Below, piece by piece: positions 7,045 through 15,163 of a stretch of DNA of 34,041 nt. Source of the DNA: Actinomycetota bacterium (GTDB lineage Bacteria > Actinomycetota > Acidimicrobiia > Acidimicrobiales > JAJPHE01). The stretch spans positions 1 to 34,041 of the forward strand of contig JAJPHE010000150.1 of the NCBI GenBank assembly GCA_021325435.1. The letters run 5' to 3'. The translations under genes and the position numbers were made by a program. The notes under the pieces are model-generated. The model saw nothing but the letters and a program-made list of their open reading frames with translations. It searched no databases and was not told where the DNA came from. Numbering within the stretch: the stretch's first letter is position 1; each line of letters opens with the position of its first letter.

Positions 7045-8304
7045 CTACAGGTGCTCCACCGACGGGCCGGTCGCCCGGCGGCGGGTGTCGAAGAAGTAAC
7101 GCGCGGCGCCAGCCAGGGCGTCGATGTCGAAGGCGTCGTGATCGGCCAGGAGGACGACGGCGTCGGCCCGGGCCGCCTCCTCCGGGGTGGCCTCCACCCG
7201 AGCGATGCGACTGTCGGCGATGCCCTCGACGACGTGCGGGTCGGCTGCCACTACCTCGGCCCCCAGGGCGAGAAGCTGGTCGGCGATGACCAGCGCCGGC
7301 GACTGGCGGGCGTCGCTGGTATTGCGCTTGTAGGCCAAGCCGAGCAGGAGGACCCGGCTGCCGTTCACCGGCTTGCGTCGACGGTTGAGCCCGGCCGCGA
7401 TCCGGCGCACCACGTAGTCGGGCATGTGGTCGTTGAGGTCGTTGGCCAGCTCGACGAACCGGAAGCTCTGGCCCAGCCGGCGCTTCACCCGCCACGACAG
7501 GTACGACGGGTCGATCGGCAGGCAGTGGCCGCCGACGCCGGGCCCCGGGGTGAAGCGCATGTACCCGAAGGGCTTGGTCGAGGCGGCGTCGATCGCCTCC
7601 CACACGTCGATGCCGAGGTCGGCGGCGAACATGCCCATCTCGTTGACGAGGGCGATGTTGACGTGGCGGAAGGTGTTCTCGAGCAGCTTGGTCAGCTCGG
7701 CGACCGCCGGGGAGGACACCGGCACGGTCTGCTCGACCAGGGATTCGTAGAACGCAGTGAGCGCGGTGAGCGACGCCTCGTCGACTCCGGAGACGACCTT
7801 CGGGGTGTTCTCGAAGCGCCATTCCGGGTTGCCGGGGTCGATGCGCTCCGGGCTGTAGCCGAGGTGGAAGTCGGCGCCGGCCGCCAACCCCGACTCGGCC
7901 TCGAGGATGGGCCCGAGCAGCTCCTCGGTGGTCCCCGGGTACGTGGTCGACTCGAGTATGACGGTGGCACCGGGCCGCAGGAAGCGCCCCAGGGTGGCGG
8001 CGGCCTGCTCGATGTAGGACAGGTCGGGGTTGCCCTCGCGCAGCGGCGTGGGAACGGTGATGACTGCCACGTCGAACCCGGCGCAACGACTGGCCTCGCT
8101 GGTCGGCGCGTACCTGCCGGTGGCCAGAGCGGCGGCGATCCGCTCCGACGGGACGTCCTCGACGTAGGACTCGGCCGCGTCGAGCCGCTTGACCCGCCCC
8201 TCGTCGGGGTCATAGCCCACTACGGAGAACCCGGCTTCTACTGCGCGCAGCGCGAGCGGCAGACCCACGTAGCCTTGGCCCGCCACCACGACCCGCGTCG
8301 TCAC
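7045..8304 (-). CDS. UDP-sugar 6-dehydrogenase (UDP-GlcNAc/ManNAc type)
   Basis: The 419-aa enzyme belongs to the UDP-glucose/GDP-mannose dehydrogenase superfamily, which oxidises a UDP-sugar C6 hydroxyl twice with NAD+ to give a uronic acid. GQGYVG (9-14) is the NAD-binding loop, VPTPLR (84-89) and ESTTYPGT (118-125) follow, Lys206 and Asn210 lie in LTKLLENTFR, and the catalytic Cys261 is in GPGVGGHCLP. The length and GHCLPIDPSYLSW block resemble WecC/WbpA-type enzymes acting on N-acetylated substrates more than UDP-glucose dehydrogenases, but substrate is not proven. The GTG start is chosen because the beta strand TRVVVAGQGYVG must be at the N-terminus. A frame extending 60 codons upstream is probably untranslated. 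It is the first gene of the minus-strand polysaccharide operon. Confidence 0.9.
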   Translation of the reverse strand: MTTRVVVAGQGYVGLPLALRAVEAGFSVVGYDPDEGRVKRLDAAESYVEDVPSERIAAALATGRYAPTSEASRCAGFDVAVITVPTPLREGNPDLSYIEQAAATLGRFLRPGATVILESTTYPGTTEELLGPILEAESGLAAGADFHLGYSPERIDPGNPEWRFENTPKVVSGVDEASLTALTAFYESLVEQTVPVSSPAVAELTKLLENTFRHVNIALVNEMGMFAADLGIDVWEAIDAASTKPFGYMRFTPGPGVGGHCLPIDPSYLSWRVKRRLGQSFRFVELANDLNDHMPDYVVRRIAAGLNRRRKPVNGSRVLLLGLAYKRNTSDARQSPALVIADQLLALGAEVVAADPHVVEGIADSRIARVEATPEEAARADAVVLLADHDAFDIDALAGAARYFFDTRRRATGPSVEHL

Positions 8305-8525
8305 TGCTTTGCCGCGCCTCTCGCCGATGTCCGCCTCTATCACCCGCCTGGCTAAGCCACCCCAGCACCCGCCGTTGACCAGGACCTTAACGGTGGCTGT
8401 GAGCCCTGGTAAAGGGATCGATCGCTGGATAGTTCTGGCATCACCGTCGCGAATTACGACATTCGCTCGCGCTCTACGCTCCAAATTCTTGAACTGCCGA
8501 ATGATGTTTCAGGTCTCTTAAAGCA
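8305..8525. promoter_or_regulatory. Divergent promoter region of the polysaccharide and DUF4012 operons
   Basis: This 221-bp gap separates two divergent transcription units and must hold both promoters. It is noticeably richer in A/T near 8440-8520 than its surroundings, and TTGAAC occurs at 8489-8494, but I cannot assign -35/-10 pairs with confidence. Confidence 0.4.
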
Positions 8526-10859
8526 GTGTCCTCAGTTGCCGCTGCCGCCACGGCCTTAGTCTTCGCCGCCGTCGTCGTGGCGGTCGGGCGACGCCAGCCC
8601 GGGGTCCTGGCCTACCGCAACCCGTGGTTCGTGCGCGTCGTGGCCGCCTTGGCCGCGCTGGGAGCCGCCTTCGCTCCACCCGCGCCCACGGCCTGGCACC
8701 CGCTCGACATCGCCTACCGCTCCGTCGCCGGACTGCTGGTGACCCTGGCCGCGTCGCGGGCCCGGCGATGGTCGTGGCTGGTGGCGTCGGGCCTGGCCGT
8801 CGCTGGTCTACCCGGCGGGTGGGCCGCCGCCGTCGCCGGCGGGTCGCTCGGGGTGGCGTCGGGGGCATCGATCGCCGGCCGGCGGGGCCGCGTCCTCGGC
8901 GCTCTGGTGGGCGCGGCCGCATTACAGGGGCTGATGCGCGGCCGGTGGCCGGAGACCACCGGGGTGACCACCTTGATGTTCCTGGTCGGGGCCATCTCCC
9001 TGGCTGTCTCCGGGCTCCGGCGGTCGCGGCGGAGGGTCCAGCGCCAGGTCAGAACCGCGGTCCTAGTGGTGAGCGCCGCCACAGTCGCCTTCGTCATCCT
9101 TGCCGTCCTCTCCGTCGCCAAGGCCCGCGGTCCGGCGACCGCCGCGGTCGACGCCAGCAACGCCGGCCTTGACGCCGCCCGCCAAGGCCACGTGACGACC
9201 GCCGCCCAACTCCTGGAGGGCGCCTCAGCCAAGTTCGACGAGGCCCACCACTACGTCGATCTGTGGTGGGCGCGGGTCGGCCGGGCGGTGCCACTGGTGG
9301 CACAGAACCAAGAGGCTCTGGTGAGACTGACCGCCGAGGGGCACCGAGTGGCGGCAGTGGGTACCGCTGTCGCCCGCTCCGCCGACCCTCACTCGCTGGC
9401 CGTCCACCTCGGTCAGGTCGATCTGGGCGCCATCACCCGACTAGGAGTCCAGGTCAGGGCCGCCCGCAGCGCAGTCGGGCAGGCCCAGCGAACCATGGCG
9501 ATCGAGCGAGGCCCGTGGATTCTGCCGCCCCTCCGCGACCGCATGGACCGATTCGGCGCCAAGCTCGACCGGCTGTCCTCGGAGGAGGCCACCCTCGACG
9601 CCGCAACCTCAGCTCTGCCCGGCCTGCTAGGGGACGCTGGCCCCCGCCGCTACCTGGTGGCGGTAGTCGACAACTCCGAGTTGCGGGGCGGCGGGGGCCT
9701 CATGGCTGACTACGGGGTCCTCACCGCCGAGGGAGGCCAGGTCAGCCTGGGGCCTTTGACCACGCCGCCAGCCGGGATGGACCTGCGGCTGACCGGGCTG
9801 CCCGCCCTCTGGGAGGCGGCGGAGGGCTACGTCCACCTCGGCACCTTCCCCCAGGACGCCACCTTCGCTCCTGACTTCCCTACCGACGCGGACGCCATCG
9901 AGCAGCTCTACGGGCAGGTGGTGGGGCCGGTCGACGGGGTCGTTGCCGTCGACCCGGTCTTCCTCACCTCGCTCCTTAAGATCACCGGGCCCGTGGCGGT
10001 CCCCGGGTGGCCGGTACCGCTCAACAGCACCAACGCCGCCCAGGTGCTGCTCCACGACCAGTACTTGTCGTTGTCAGGGGCCCCCCGCCAGGCCTTCCTG
10101 GCCGCCGCCACCCGGACGATTTTCGACCGGCTGAAGGGAACCCCGCTGCCCGAGCCGGCCACCTTGGCCCAGGTGGTCGGGCCAGCCGTGCGGGCCGGGC
10201 ACTTCGCGTTCTGGCCCAACGACCCGGCTGGACGGACGCTCTCCCGGCAGCTCGGAGTCACCGGCGCCATGCCGCCAGTGCCGGCCGGAGGGGACTTCCT
10301 TGAGGTGACCAGCGAGAACACCGGCGAGGACAAGATCGACTGGTACCTCCACCGCCGTATCTCCTACGCCGTGCGCTACGACGCCGGCACCGGCGCCACC
10401 GAGGCGACCGCGACCATCGCCCTGCGCAACGAGGCGCCGGCGACCGGCGAGCCCGCCTACATCCTAGGGGGGTCCGAAGCGCCCAGCGGGGCCAACCTCA
10501 TGGAGGTCGAGGTTTACACGCCGCTAACCCTGACCGGCTCCCGGCTGTACGGGTCGACCGGCAACGTCCTTGGGACCTTCATCAACGGACGCCACCTGTA
10601 CACGTCGTCGATCCAGATTCCACCGGGGGGCACCGTCACCCTCCTCATCCAACTTACGGGCCAGCTCCAGCGCGGGGGCTACCGGCTCGCCATCGGGCGC
10701 CAGCCAGTCATCACCGAAGATCAGTTCGCTCTTACCGTCACCTACTCGGGTTCCACGGCCGCCCACTGGCAAGGACTTGCCGCCCAGGGAGATGGAAGCA
10801 CCTTCCATGCAGCATTTCCGCTCGTCGCACCCCTCCGCTTCGCGGTGACAGCCCGGTGA
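8526..10859 (+). CDS. DUF4012 family membrane protein
   Basis: The 777-aa protein starts with several hydrophobic segments (about 3-20, 36-50, 64-76, 84-117, 123-137, 147-162), a basic stretch RRSRRRVQRQ, a further helix at about 177-198, and then a large, probably extracytoplasmic part. The DUF4012 signature is clear: YLVAVVDNSELRGGGG (376-391) followed by LMADYGVLTAEGGQVSLG. DUF4012 proteins are common in actinobacterial and Chloroflexi polysaccharide loci but have no established biochemical function. It begins with GTG and diverges from the UDP-sugar dehydrogenase, so a role in the same surface polymer is plausible. It heads a plus-strand unit with the next two surface genes. No Shine-Dalgarno is seen. 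Confidence 0.85.
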   Translation: MSSVAAAATALVFAAVVVAVGRRQPGVLAYRNPWFVRVVAALAALGAAFAPPAPTAWHPLDIAYRSVAGLLVTLAASRARRWSWLVASGLAVAGLPGGWAAAVAGGSLGVASGASIAGRRGRVLGALVGAAALQGLMRGRWPETTGVTTLMFLVGAISLAVSGLRRSRRRVQRQVRTAVLVVSAATVAFVILAVLSVAKARGPATAAVDASNAGLDAARQGHVTTAAQLLEGASAKFDEAHHYVDLWWARVGRAVPLVAQNQEALVRLTAEGHRVAAVGTAVARSADPHSLAVHLGQVDLGAITRLGVQVRAARSAVGQAQRTMAIERGPWILPPLRDRMDRFGAKLDRLSSEEATLDAATSALPGLLGDAGPRRYLVAVVDNSELRGGGGLMADYGVLTAEGGQVSLGPLTTPPAGMDLRLTGLPALWEAAEGYVHLGTFPQDATFAPDFPTDADAIEQLYGQVVGPVDGVVAVDPVFLTSLLKITGPVAVPGWPVPLNSTNAAQVLLHDQYLSLSGAPRQAFLAAATRTIFDRLKGTPLPEPATLAQVVGPAVRAGHFAFWPNDPAGRTLSRQLGVTGAMPPVPAGGDFLEVTSENTGEDKIDWYLHRRISYAVRYDAGTGATEATATIALRNEAPATGEPAYILGGSEAPSGANLMEVEVYTPLTLTGSRLYGSTGNVLGTFINGRHLYTSSIQIPPGGTVTLLIQLTGQLQRGGYRLAIGRQPVITEDQFALTVTYSGSTAAHWQGLAAQGDGSTFHAAFPLVAPLRFAVTAR

Positions 10860-10939
10860 ATGCAGAAATTCGAGAACCCTGGACGCGGGAGGCGAAGTGT
10901 CATAGCCTCGACCTGGCGGATCGGCGAGAAAGGGCGGAT

Positions 10940-11659
10940 ATGAGGCGGGTGCTCCTAGCAGTCAGTGCTGTGGCCCTACTCGGATTCACCTCGGCCTCGG
11001 CGGCCTGGGCTCAGTACGGCGGAGGCCCGACCACCACATCCCCCGGGCACGGGTACGGACCGCCTGGCGGTTTCGCCAACCCGGCCCTTTCCGAGTCGGC
11101 GACCAAGATCGCACCGGGCGGCACCGTGTCGGTCTCCGCGGTCACCGGCCCGTGCCCCGCCGGAACTTCGGTGACGATCAACCTTATCCGGGTGTCTAAC
11201 GGCTCGACGCCGATCGCTACGTACACGACCACCGCGGGCGCTAACGGGGCGTGGGGCCCTGTAACTGTCACCGCTCCATCGACGGCGACACCCGGCCTGT
11301 ACGTCATCTACGCCATCTGCACCGTCGGCAACTACCCGATGGTTCAGACCGTGGCGTTGGTGATCGCCCCCGCCGGCGCGACCGCCACTCACTTCGCGGT
11401 GCCGTCAACCTTCACCGCCTCTCCGACTGTCGGCTCCCCGGCTGTCCAGGCCGCGGTGAACCAGGCAGTCTCGGCCGCCGCTGCGCCGTTCGCAGCCACC
11501 GCCGCACCGAGCCCTGCGCCGGCCGGTCACGCGACCAAGCCCAGCGGCCCGATCGCCTTCACCGGCGCCTACATCGCCCTCGAGGTTCTCGTCGCCCTGG
11601 CTTTGGTCACCGCCGGCTTGCTCGCCCTTCGGCGTCGCCGTCCCACTGCCGTCAGCTGA
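10940..11659 (+). CDS. Secreted protein with C-terminal sortase-like anchor
   Basis: I recognise no family for this 239-aa protein. It has a clear signal peptide (MRRVLLAVSAVALLGF, predicted cleavage after SAAWA), a Gly/Pro/Thr-rich linker, and an Ig-like beta domain (about residues 50-135, with Cys in GPCPAG and AICTV that could pair). An Ala-rich linker leads to a C-terminal tail of IAFTG, a hydrophobic helix and RRRR. This tail has the layout of LPXTG-type wall-sorting signals, of which LAxTG variants occur in actinobacteria. The ATG is preferred over the GTG at 10856, which overlaps the previous gene, because the signal peptide starts here and GAAAGGG lies just upstream. It probably acts at the cell wall. 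Confidence 0.8.
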   Translation: MRRVLLAVSAVALLGFTSASAAWAQYGGGPTTTSPGHGYGPPGGFANPALSESATKIAPGGTVSVSAVTGPCPAGTSVTINLIRVSNGSTPIATYTTTAGANGAWGPVTVTAPSTATPGLYVIYAICTVGNYPMVQTVALVIAPAGATATHFAVPSTFTASPTVGSPAVQAAVNQAVSAAAAPFAATAAPSPAPAGHATKPSGPIAFTGAYIALEVLVALALVTAGLLALRRRRPTAVS

Positions 11660-11683
11660 CGAGCCGGTTCCGTCAACTTCCAC

Positions 11684-11688
11684 GGAGG
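11684..11688 (+). promoter_or_regulatory. Shine-Dalgarno that decides the CWB2 start
   Basis: GGAGG lies 10 nt before the ATG at 11699 but only 1 nt before the in-frame TTG at 11690, so the ATG is the usable start. Confidence 0.6.
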
Positions 11689-11698
11689 ATTGATCTGC

Positions 11699-12751
11699 AT
11701 GCGCGTATGGGGACGTAGGTCTGCACGAGGCGGAGCCGTGCTCGTCGCCGCAGTGGCGACAATGACCGTGCTCGGCCAGGCGGCGTGGGGCGTACAAGGC
11801 GTCACCGCTCAGCGTCTTGCCGGCTCCGACCGTTATGGCACTGCGGCGTCGATCGCCGCCAACACTTACGGGACCGGCCCGGTGCCCACGGTCGTGCTGG
11901 CCTCCGGGGAGAACTTCCCCGACGCCCTGGCCGCCGCCTACCTGGCCGGCGGCATGCACGCCCCGATTCTCCTCACCCCGGCGGCGTCGCTGTCATCGAC
12001 GACGCTCAGCGAGATCCAGAACCTCCAGGCCAAGGGGGTGGAGATTGTCGGAGGCCCGGCCGCGGTGTCGAACACCGTCCAGGCCCAGCTGCAGAACGAC
12101 GGATACACCGTGCAGCGGATCTATGGGGCTGACCGCTACGCCACCGCCCAGGCCATCGCCACCGTGTATCCCACGAGCTTCATCGGGGAGCTCGGCACCG
12201 GCGGTCCGACCGCCATCGTGGCCTCCGGCCTGGCGTTCCCGGACGCCCTGGCCGGCAGCCCGCTGTCCTACGGGGCCGCCTTCCCGACCGTGCTGACCGA
12301 TCCGAGCAGCCTGTCGGCGCCGGCCCAGTCCGCTCTGCAGAGCGACGGCATCAAGCAGGTCCTCCTGTTGGGCGGCACCGCGGCGGTGTCGCAGAACGTG
12401 CAGAACCAGATCGCGGCCATGGGCATCACCGTCACCCGCGTGGCGGGACAGGACCGGACCGACACGGCAGCACAGGTGGCCAGCATCGAGATCCAAATCT
12501 CCGGGTGGACCGGGGCCACTCACGTCAACTTGGCCCGGGGTGACAACTACCCCGACGCCCTGGCGGGCGGCCCCCACGCCGGCACCGAGAAGGCGCCCAT
12601 CCTTCTGACCGAGGACCCCAACACGCTCGGCACCTACACCACCGCCTGGCTGCAGGGCCACCACACCACCATCTCGAGCATCCACGTGCTCGGCGGCTCG
12701 GCAGCAATCACCGACGCCACAGTGATCGCCGCCCAGAACGCGGCGACCTGA
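11699..12751 (+). CDS. Cell wall-binding repeat 2 (CWB2) family secreted protein
   Basis: The 350-aa protein has a signal peptide (about residues 1-30, ending near AAWG) followed by three CW_binding_2 (PF04122) repeats. Each opens with R(L/I/V)xGxDR: RLAGSDR near 39, RIYGADR near 140 and RVAGQDR near 247. Each also carries the typical FPDAL or YPDALAGG and the GGxAAVS/GGSAAIT segments. In Firmicutes CWB2 domains hold surface proteins to anionic wall polymers as trimers. Here there is no separate effector domain, so it may be a minimal wall-coat protein. It is the last gene of the plus-strand surface unit and is followed 12 bp later by a strong terminator. Confidence 0.92.
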   Translation: MRVWGRRSARGGAVLVAAVATMTVLGQAAWGVQGVTAQRLAGSDRYGTAASIAANTYGTGPVPTVVLASGENFPDALAAAYLAGGMHAPILLTPAASLSSTTLSEIQNLQAKGVEIVGGPAAVSNTVQAQLQNDGYTVQRIYGADRYATAQAIATVYPTSFIGELGTGGPTAIVASGLAFPDALAGSPLSYGAAFPTVLTDPSSLSAPAQSALQSDGIKQVLLLGGTAAVSQNVQNQIAAMGITVTRVAGQDRTDTAAQVASIEIQISGWTGATHVNLARGDNYPDALAGGPHAGTEKAPILLTEDPNTLGTYTTAWLQGHHTTISSIHVLGGSAAITDATVIAAQNAAT

Positions 12752-12763
12752 TCTCCTAGTCGA

Positions 12764-12800
12764 GGAAAGGGGCCCCGGCCATCGGCCGGGGCCCCTTTCC
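12764..12800. terminator. Strong intrinsic-type terminator hairpin
   Basis: GGAAAGGGGCCCCGGCC (12764-12780) is followed by the loop ATC and a perfect inverted copy (12784-12800), giving a 17-bp stem. It lies 12 bp after the CWB2 stop. Its own A/T edges (AAA and TTT) make it potentially bidirectional. It is the clearest terminator in the window. Confidence 0.85.
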
Positions 12801-12900
12801 TATATCCGGGGCAGTCTCCTGTCCAGGGCCGGCGCGCATCATCTGCTCGGCCACGCGCAACAATTGTTGCTACGTCACATCCTGTTCCTAAGTCGAGGCC

Positions 12901-13096
12901 GTGCGGGTTCGAGAGGTCATCAGGGCACTCGAACGGGAGGGTTGGCGCGAGGTACGCCGCCGGGGATCTCACCGCCAGTTCCGGCACCCTGAGAGCCCGG
13001 CACGGTCACGGTCGCCGGGGCCCTCGGTGACCAGGTTCCCAAGGTACGCTGGCGAGCATCTGGAGGCAGGCACACATCCGGGGGCGGCCTTCGTGA
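12901..13096 (+). pseudogene. hicA: HicA-type mRNA interferase toxin, two frameshifts
   Basis: HicA is a small double-stranded-RNA-binding-fold RNase that degrades mRNA. The first frame gives MRVREVIRALEREGW and RRRGSHRQFRHPE, with the catalytic His in GSH. Two single-base deletions then appear: near 12995-12999 the homologous sequence moves to the frame reading GTVTVAGALGDQVPK, and near 13043-13046 to the frame reading TLASIWRQAHIRGRPS, which ends at the TGA at 13094-13096. The joined product is a normal-length HicA of about 65 aa. Either the gene is broken or the sequence has base-calling errors. The stop overlaps the hicB start in a GTGA, as in intact hicAB operons. Confidence 0.7.
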
Positions 13097-13307
13097 CAGG
13101 ATACGCCGTGGTGATCGAGCGGGAGGGCGACCACTGGGGGGCTTACATTCCGGACCTACCCGGATGTGTCGCTACGGGTCGGACCCGCGACGAGGTCGAG
13201 CGCCGCATCCAGAGGCCATTCCCTCGCACATTGCTCTGATGCGCGAGTCGGGCGAGCCGGTGCCCGATCCCACGGCCGACGGCATCATCTTCGTCCCTGC
13301 GTCCTAG
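13093..13307 (+). pseudogene. hicB: HicB-type antitoxin, one frameshift
   Basis: HicB neutralises HicA through an RNase H-like domain. The first frame from the GTG at 13093 gives MTGYAVVIEREGDHWGAYIP then DLPGCVATGRTRDEVERRI, a textbook HicB N-terminus. At about 13210 one base appears to be missing, and the homologous sequence continues in another frame as EAIPSHIALMRESGEPVPDP, followed by TADGIIFVPAS and TAG at 13305-13307. No additional DNA-binding domain is present, as in short HicB proteins. Together with hicA there are three single-base losses in about 210 bp, which argues either for decay of the whole module or for a low-quality patch of sequence. Confidence 0.7.
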
Positions 13308-13322
13308 TAGCGACGGGCTGGC

Positions 13323-14231
13323 TCAGGCCCGGCCGCGAATCTCGGCCAGGGGCTCGGCCTTTGCCACCAGGTCGGGCACCACCTTGCCCAGCTCGGCCGG
13401 GTCCCACCGGTCCCCCTTGTCCTGGCTGGGACCCCGCCGCCAGCCCTCGGCCACCCCGATGTACCCGCCGGCGACGTTGAACACCCGGCCGGTGACGTCG
13501 CGGGACTCGGGACTGCCCAGCCAGACGACCAGCGGGGCGACGTTGTGGGGGTGGCGGGCGTCGAACTGCTCGGGAGGGGGCACGTCGGCTGCTCCCGGCC
13601 GCAGGTCCTCGGTCATCCGGGTGCGGGCGCCCGGGGCGATGGCGTTGACCGTCACTCCGTAGCGAGCGAGCTCCCGGGCGGCGATGATCGTCAGGCCGGC
13701 GATGCCCGCCTTGGCCGCCCCGTAGTTGCCCTGCCCGGGGTTGCCGTAGAGGCCGGACCCGGAGCTGGTGTTGATGATCCGTGCGTCGTTCTCCTGGCCG
13801 GACTTGGCCCGCTCCCGCCAGTAGGCGGCGGCCCAGCGGATGGTGCAGAACGTGCCCTTGAGATGGACCTTGATGACCGCATCCCACTCGTCCTCGGTCA
13901 TGTTGAACAGCATCCGGTCCCGGAGGATGCCGGCATTGTTGACGACCACGTCGAGCCCACCGAAGGTCTCGATGGCGGTGTTGAGCAGCCGCTGGGCCCC
14001 CTCCCAGTCGGAGACGTCGTCCCCGTTGGCCACGGCCTCCCCGCCCATCGACCTGATCTCCTCTACGACCTCGTCGGCCACCGTGCTGCTCGGGGACGAC
14101 CCGTCGACGTGGGCGCCCAGATCGCTCACGACCACCTTGGCCCCCTGGCGGGCGAACTCGATCGCCTCCCCCCGGCCGATGCCCCGGCCGGCCCCCGTGA
14201 TGACCACGACCCGTCCGTCGCAGATCCCCAC
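13323..14231 (-). CDS. SDR-family dehydrogenase (Hsd4A / 3-hydroxyacyl-CoA type)
   Basis: This is a 302-aa classical short-chain dehydrogenase. TGAGRGIG (12-19) binds NAD(P), DLGAHVDG (37-44) lies at the end of the second beta strand, NNAG is at 98-101, the catalytic Ser lies in INTSSGSGLYG, and the YxxxK pair is Tyr170 and Lys174. The DLGxxxDGS segment and the VFNVAGGYIGVAEGW-type C-terminus resemble the actinobacterial group containing 17-beta-hydroxysteroid or (3R)-3-hydroxyacyl-CoA dehydrogenases of sterol and fatty acid breakdown. The substrate is inferred. The GTG at 14231 is preferred over one 14 codons upstream because a G-rich site (AAGGGGGAG) precedes it. The gene stands alone between HicAB and the divergent hydrolase. 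Confidence 0.85.
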   Translation of the reverse strand: MGICDGRVVVITGAGRGIGRGEAIEFARQGAKVVVSDLGAHVDGSSPSSTVADEVVEEIRSMGGEAVANGDDVSDWEGAQRLLNTAIETFGGLDVVVNNAGILRDRMLFNMTEDEWDAVIKVHLKGTFCTIRWAAAYWRERAKSGQENDARIINTSSGSGLYGNPGQGNYGAAKAGIAGLTIIAARELARYGVTVNAIAPGARTRMTEDLRPGAADVPPPEQFDARHPHNVAPLVVWLGSPESRDVTGRVFNVAGGYIGVAEGWRRGPSQDKGDRWDPAELGKVVPDLVAKAEPLAEIRGRA

Positions 14232-14355
14232 CGCTCCCCCTTTCACCGCCGGGCGCACCTCGGCGCCGGCCACCCGTAGATACTTCCGGACCGGCGGGCG
14301 GATGCGCTCTCCCCAAGCCGGCGCTGCTCCCCGCGAAGCCGGCCGTGGGCTGCTC

Positions 14356-14361
14356 TAGCCT
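14356..14361 (+). promoter_or_regulatory. Putative -10 (TAGCCT), leaderless type
   Basis: TAGCCT ends 7 nt before the GTG at 14369 and fits TANNNT. It supports that GTG over the in-frame GTG at 14345, which would lie upstream of the transcript start. Confidence 0.3.
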
Positions 14362-14368
14362 CGCCCCG

Positions 14369-15155
14369 GTGACGGGCCGATGGGATCTCCACGTCGAGGT
14401 CCACCACGGTGACGGCCCCTACGCACTGCTGGTCCACGGCATCCTGTCCAGCCGCGCCCAGTGGCTCCCGAACCTGGACGCAGTGCGGACAGTGTGCCGG
14501 CCAGTGGTTGTCGAGCTGTGGGGCCACGGCCGCTCACCGGAGCCGTCCGACCCAGAGGCGTACACCCCCGACGCCTACGTCGAGGCCTTCGACCGGGTGC
14601 GCCGCTCGCTCGGGGTCGAGTCCTGGCTGATCATCGGGCAGTCCCTCGGTGCCGCCCTCACGCTCCGTTACGCGCTCAGCCATCCGGAGCGGGCCATCGC
14701 CCAGGTGTTCACCAACTCCTCCTCGGCGCTCGCCGACGAAGTGTGGAGGACCCGGATGCGCGGCGCCCGGCCTGGCTGAGAGGGTCGAACGGGGCGGGCG
14801 CGTCGCCGTCGAGGCGATGCCCATCCACCCGGCCCGGGCCAGGCGCCTCCCGGCCGACGTGCAGGCGGCGCTGGTATCCGACTCTCGGCTGCTGCGGCCC
14901 GGCGCGGTGGCGAAGACGCTGCTCCACACGGTGCCGGAGTCGTCGGTACGGGACCGGGTGGCCGCCAACCGGGTGCCGACCTTGTTGGTGGCCGGCGTGA
15001 AGGAGAAGGAGTTCGACGAGCCTCGCTCCTTTGCCCGGGCGGCCATGCCCCACGTCGAGGTGGTGGAGGCGCCGGTCGGGCACGCAGTCAACATCCAGGC
15101 CGCCGAGCAGTTCAACCGGGCACTAGAGCAGTTCTTTCGTAGGGCCCCAGGCTGA
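14369..15155 (+). pseudogene. Alpha/beta hydrolase, one frameshift
   Basis: An alpha/beta-hydrolase-fold enzyme split over two frames. The first part has the oxyanion region LLVHGILSS, LWGHGRS and the nucleophile elbow GQSLGAA, and it hits a TGA at 14777-14779. The homologous sequence resumes in another frame as GLAERVERGGRVAVEAMPIH and continues through a VPTLLVAGVKE strand to VGHAVNIQAAEQFN, whose His is the third catalytic residue. The shift equals one extra base in the run CGGCGCCCGG (14761-14770). If joined, the protein is about 261 aa, normal for the family. It may be a real pseudogene or a sequencing error. The reaction is unknown. Confidence 0.7.
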
Positions 15156-15163
15156 GCGGGCGA

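Noticed and set aside
8305-8484. 60-codon N-terminal extension of the UDP-sugar dehydrogenase
   Set aside because: The NAD-binding strand that begins all family members starts at the GTG at 8304; the extension has no homology and lies in the promoter region.
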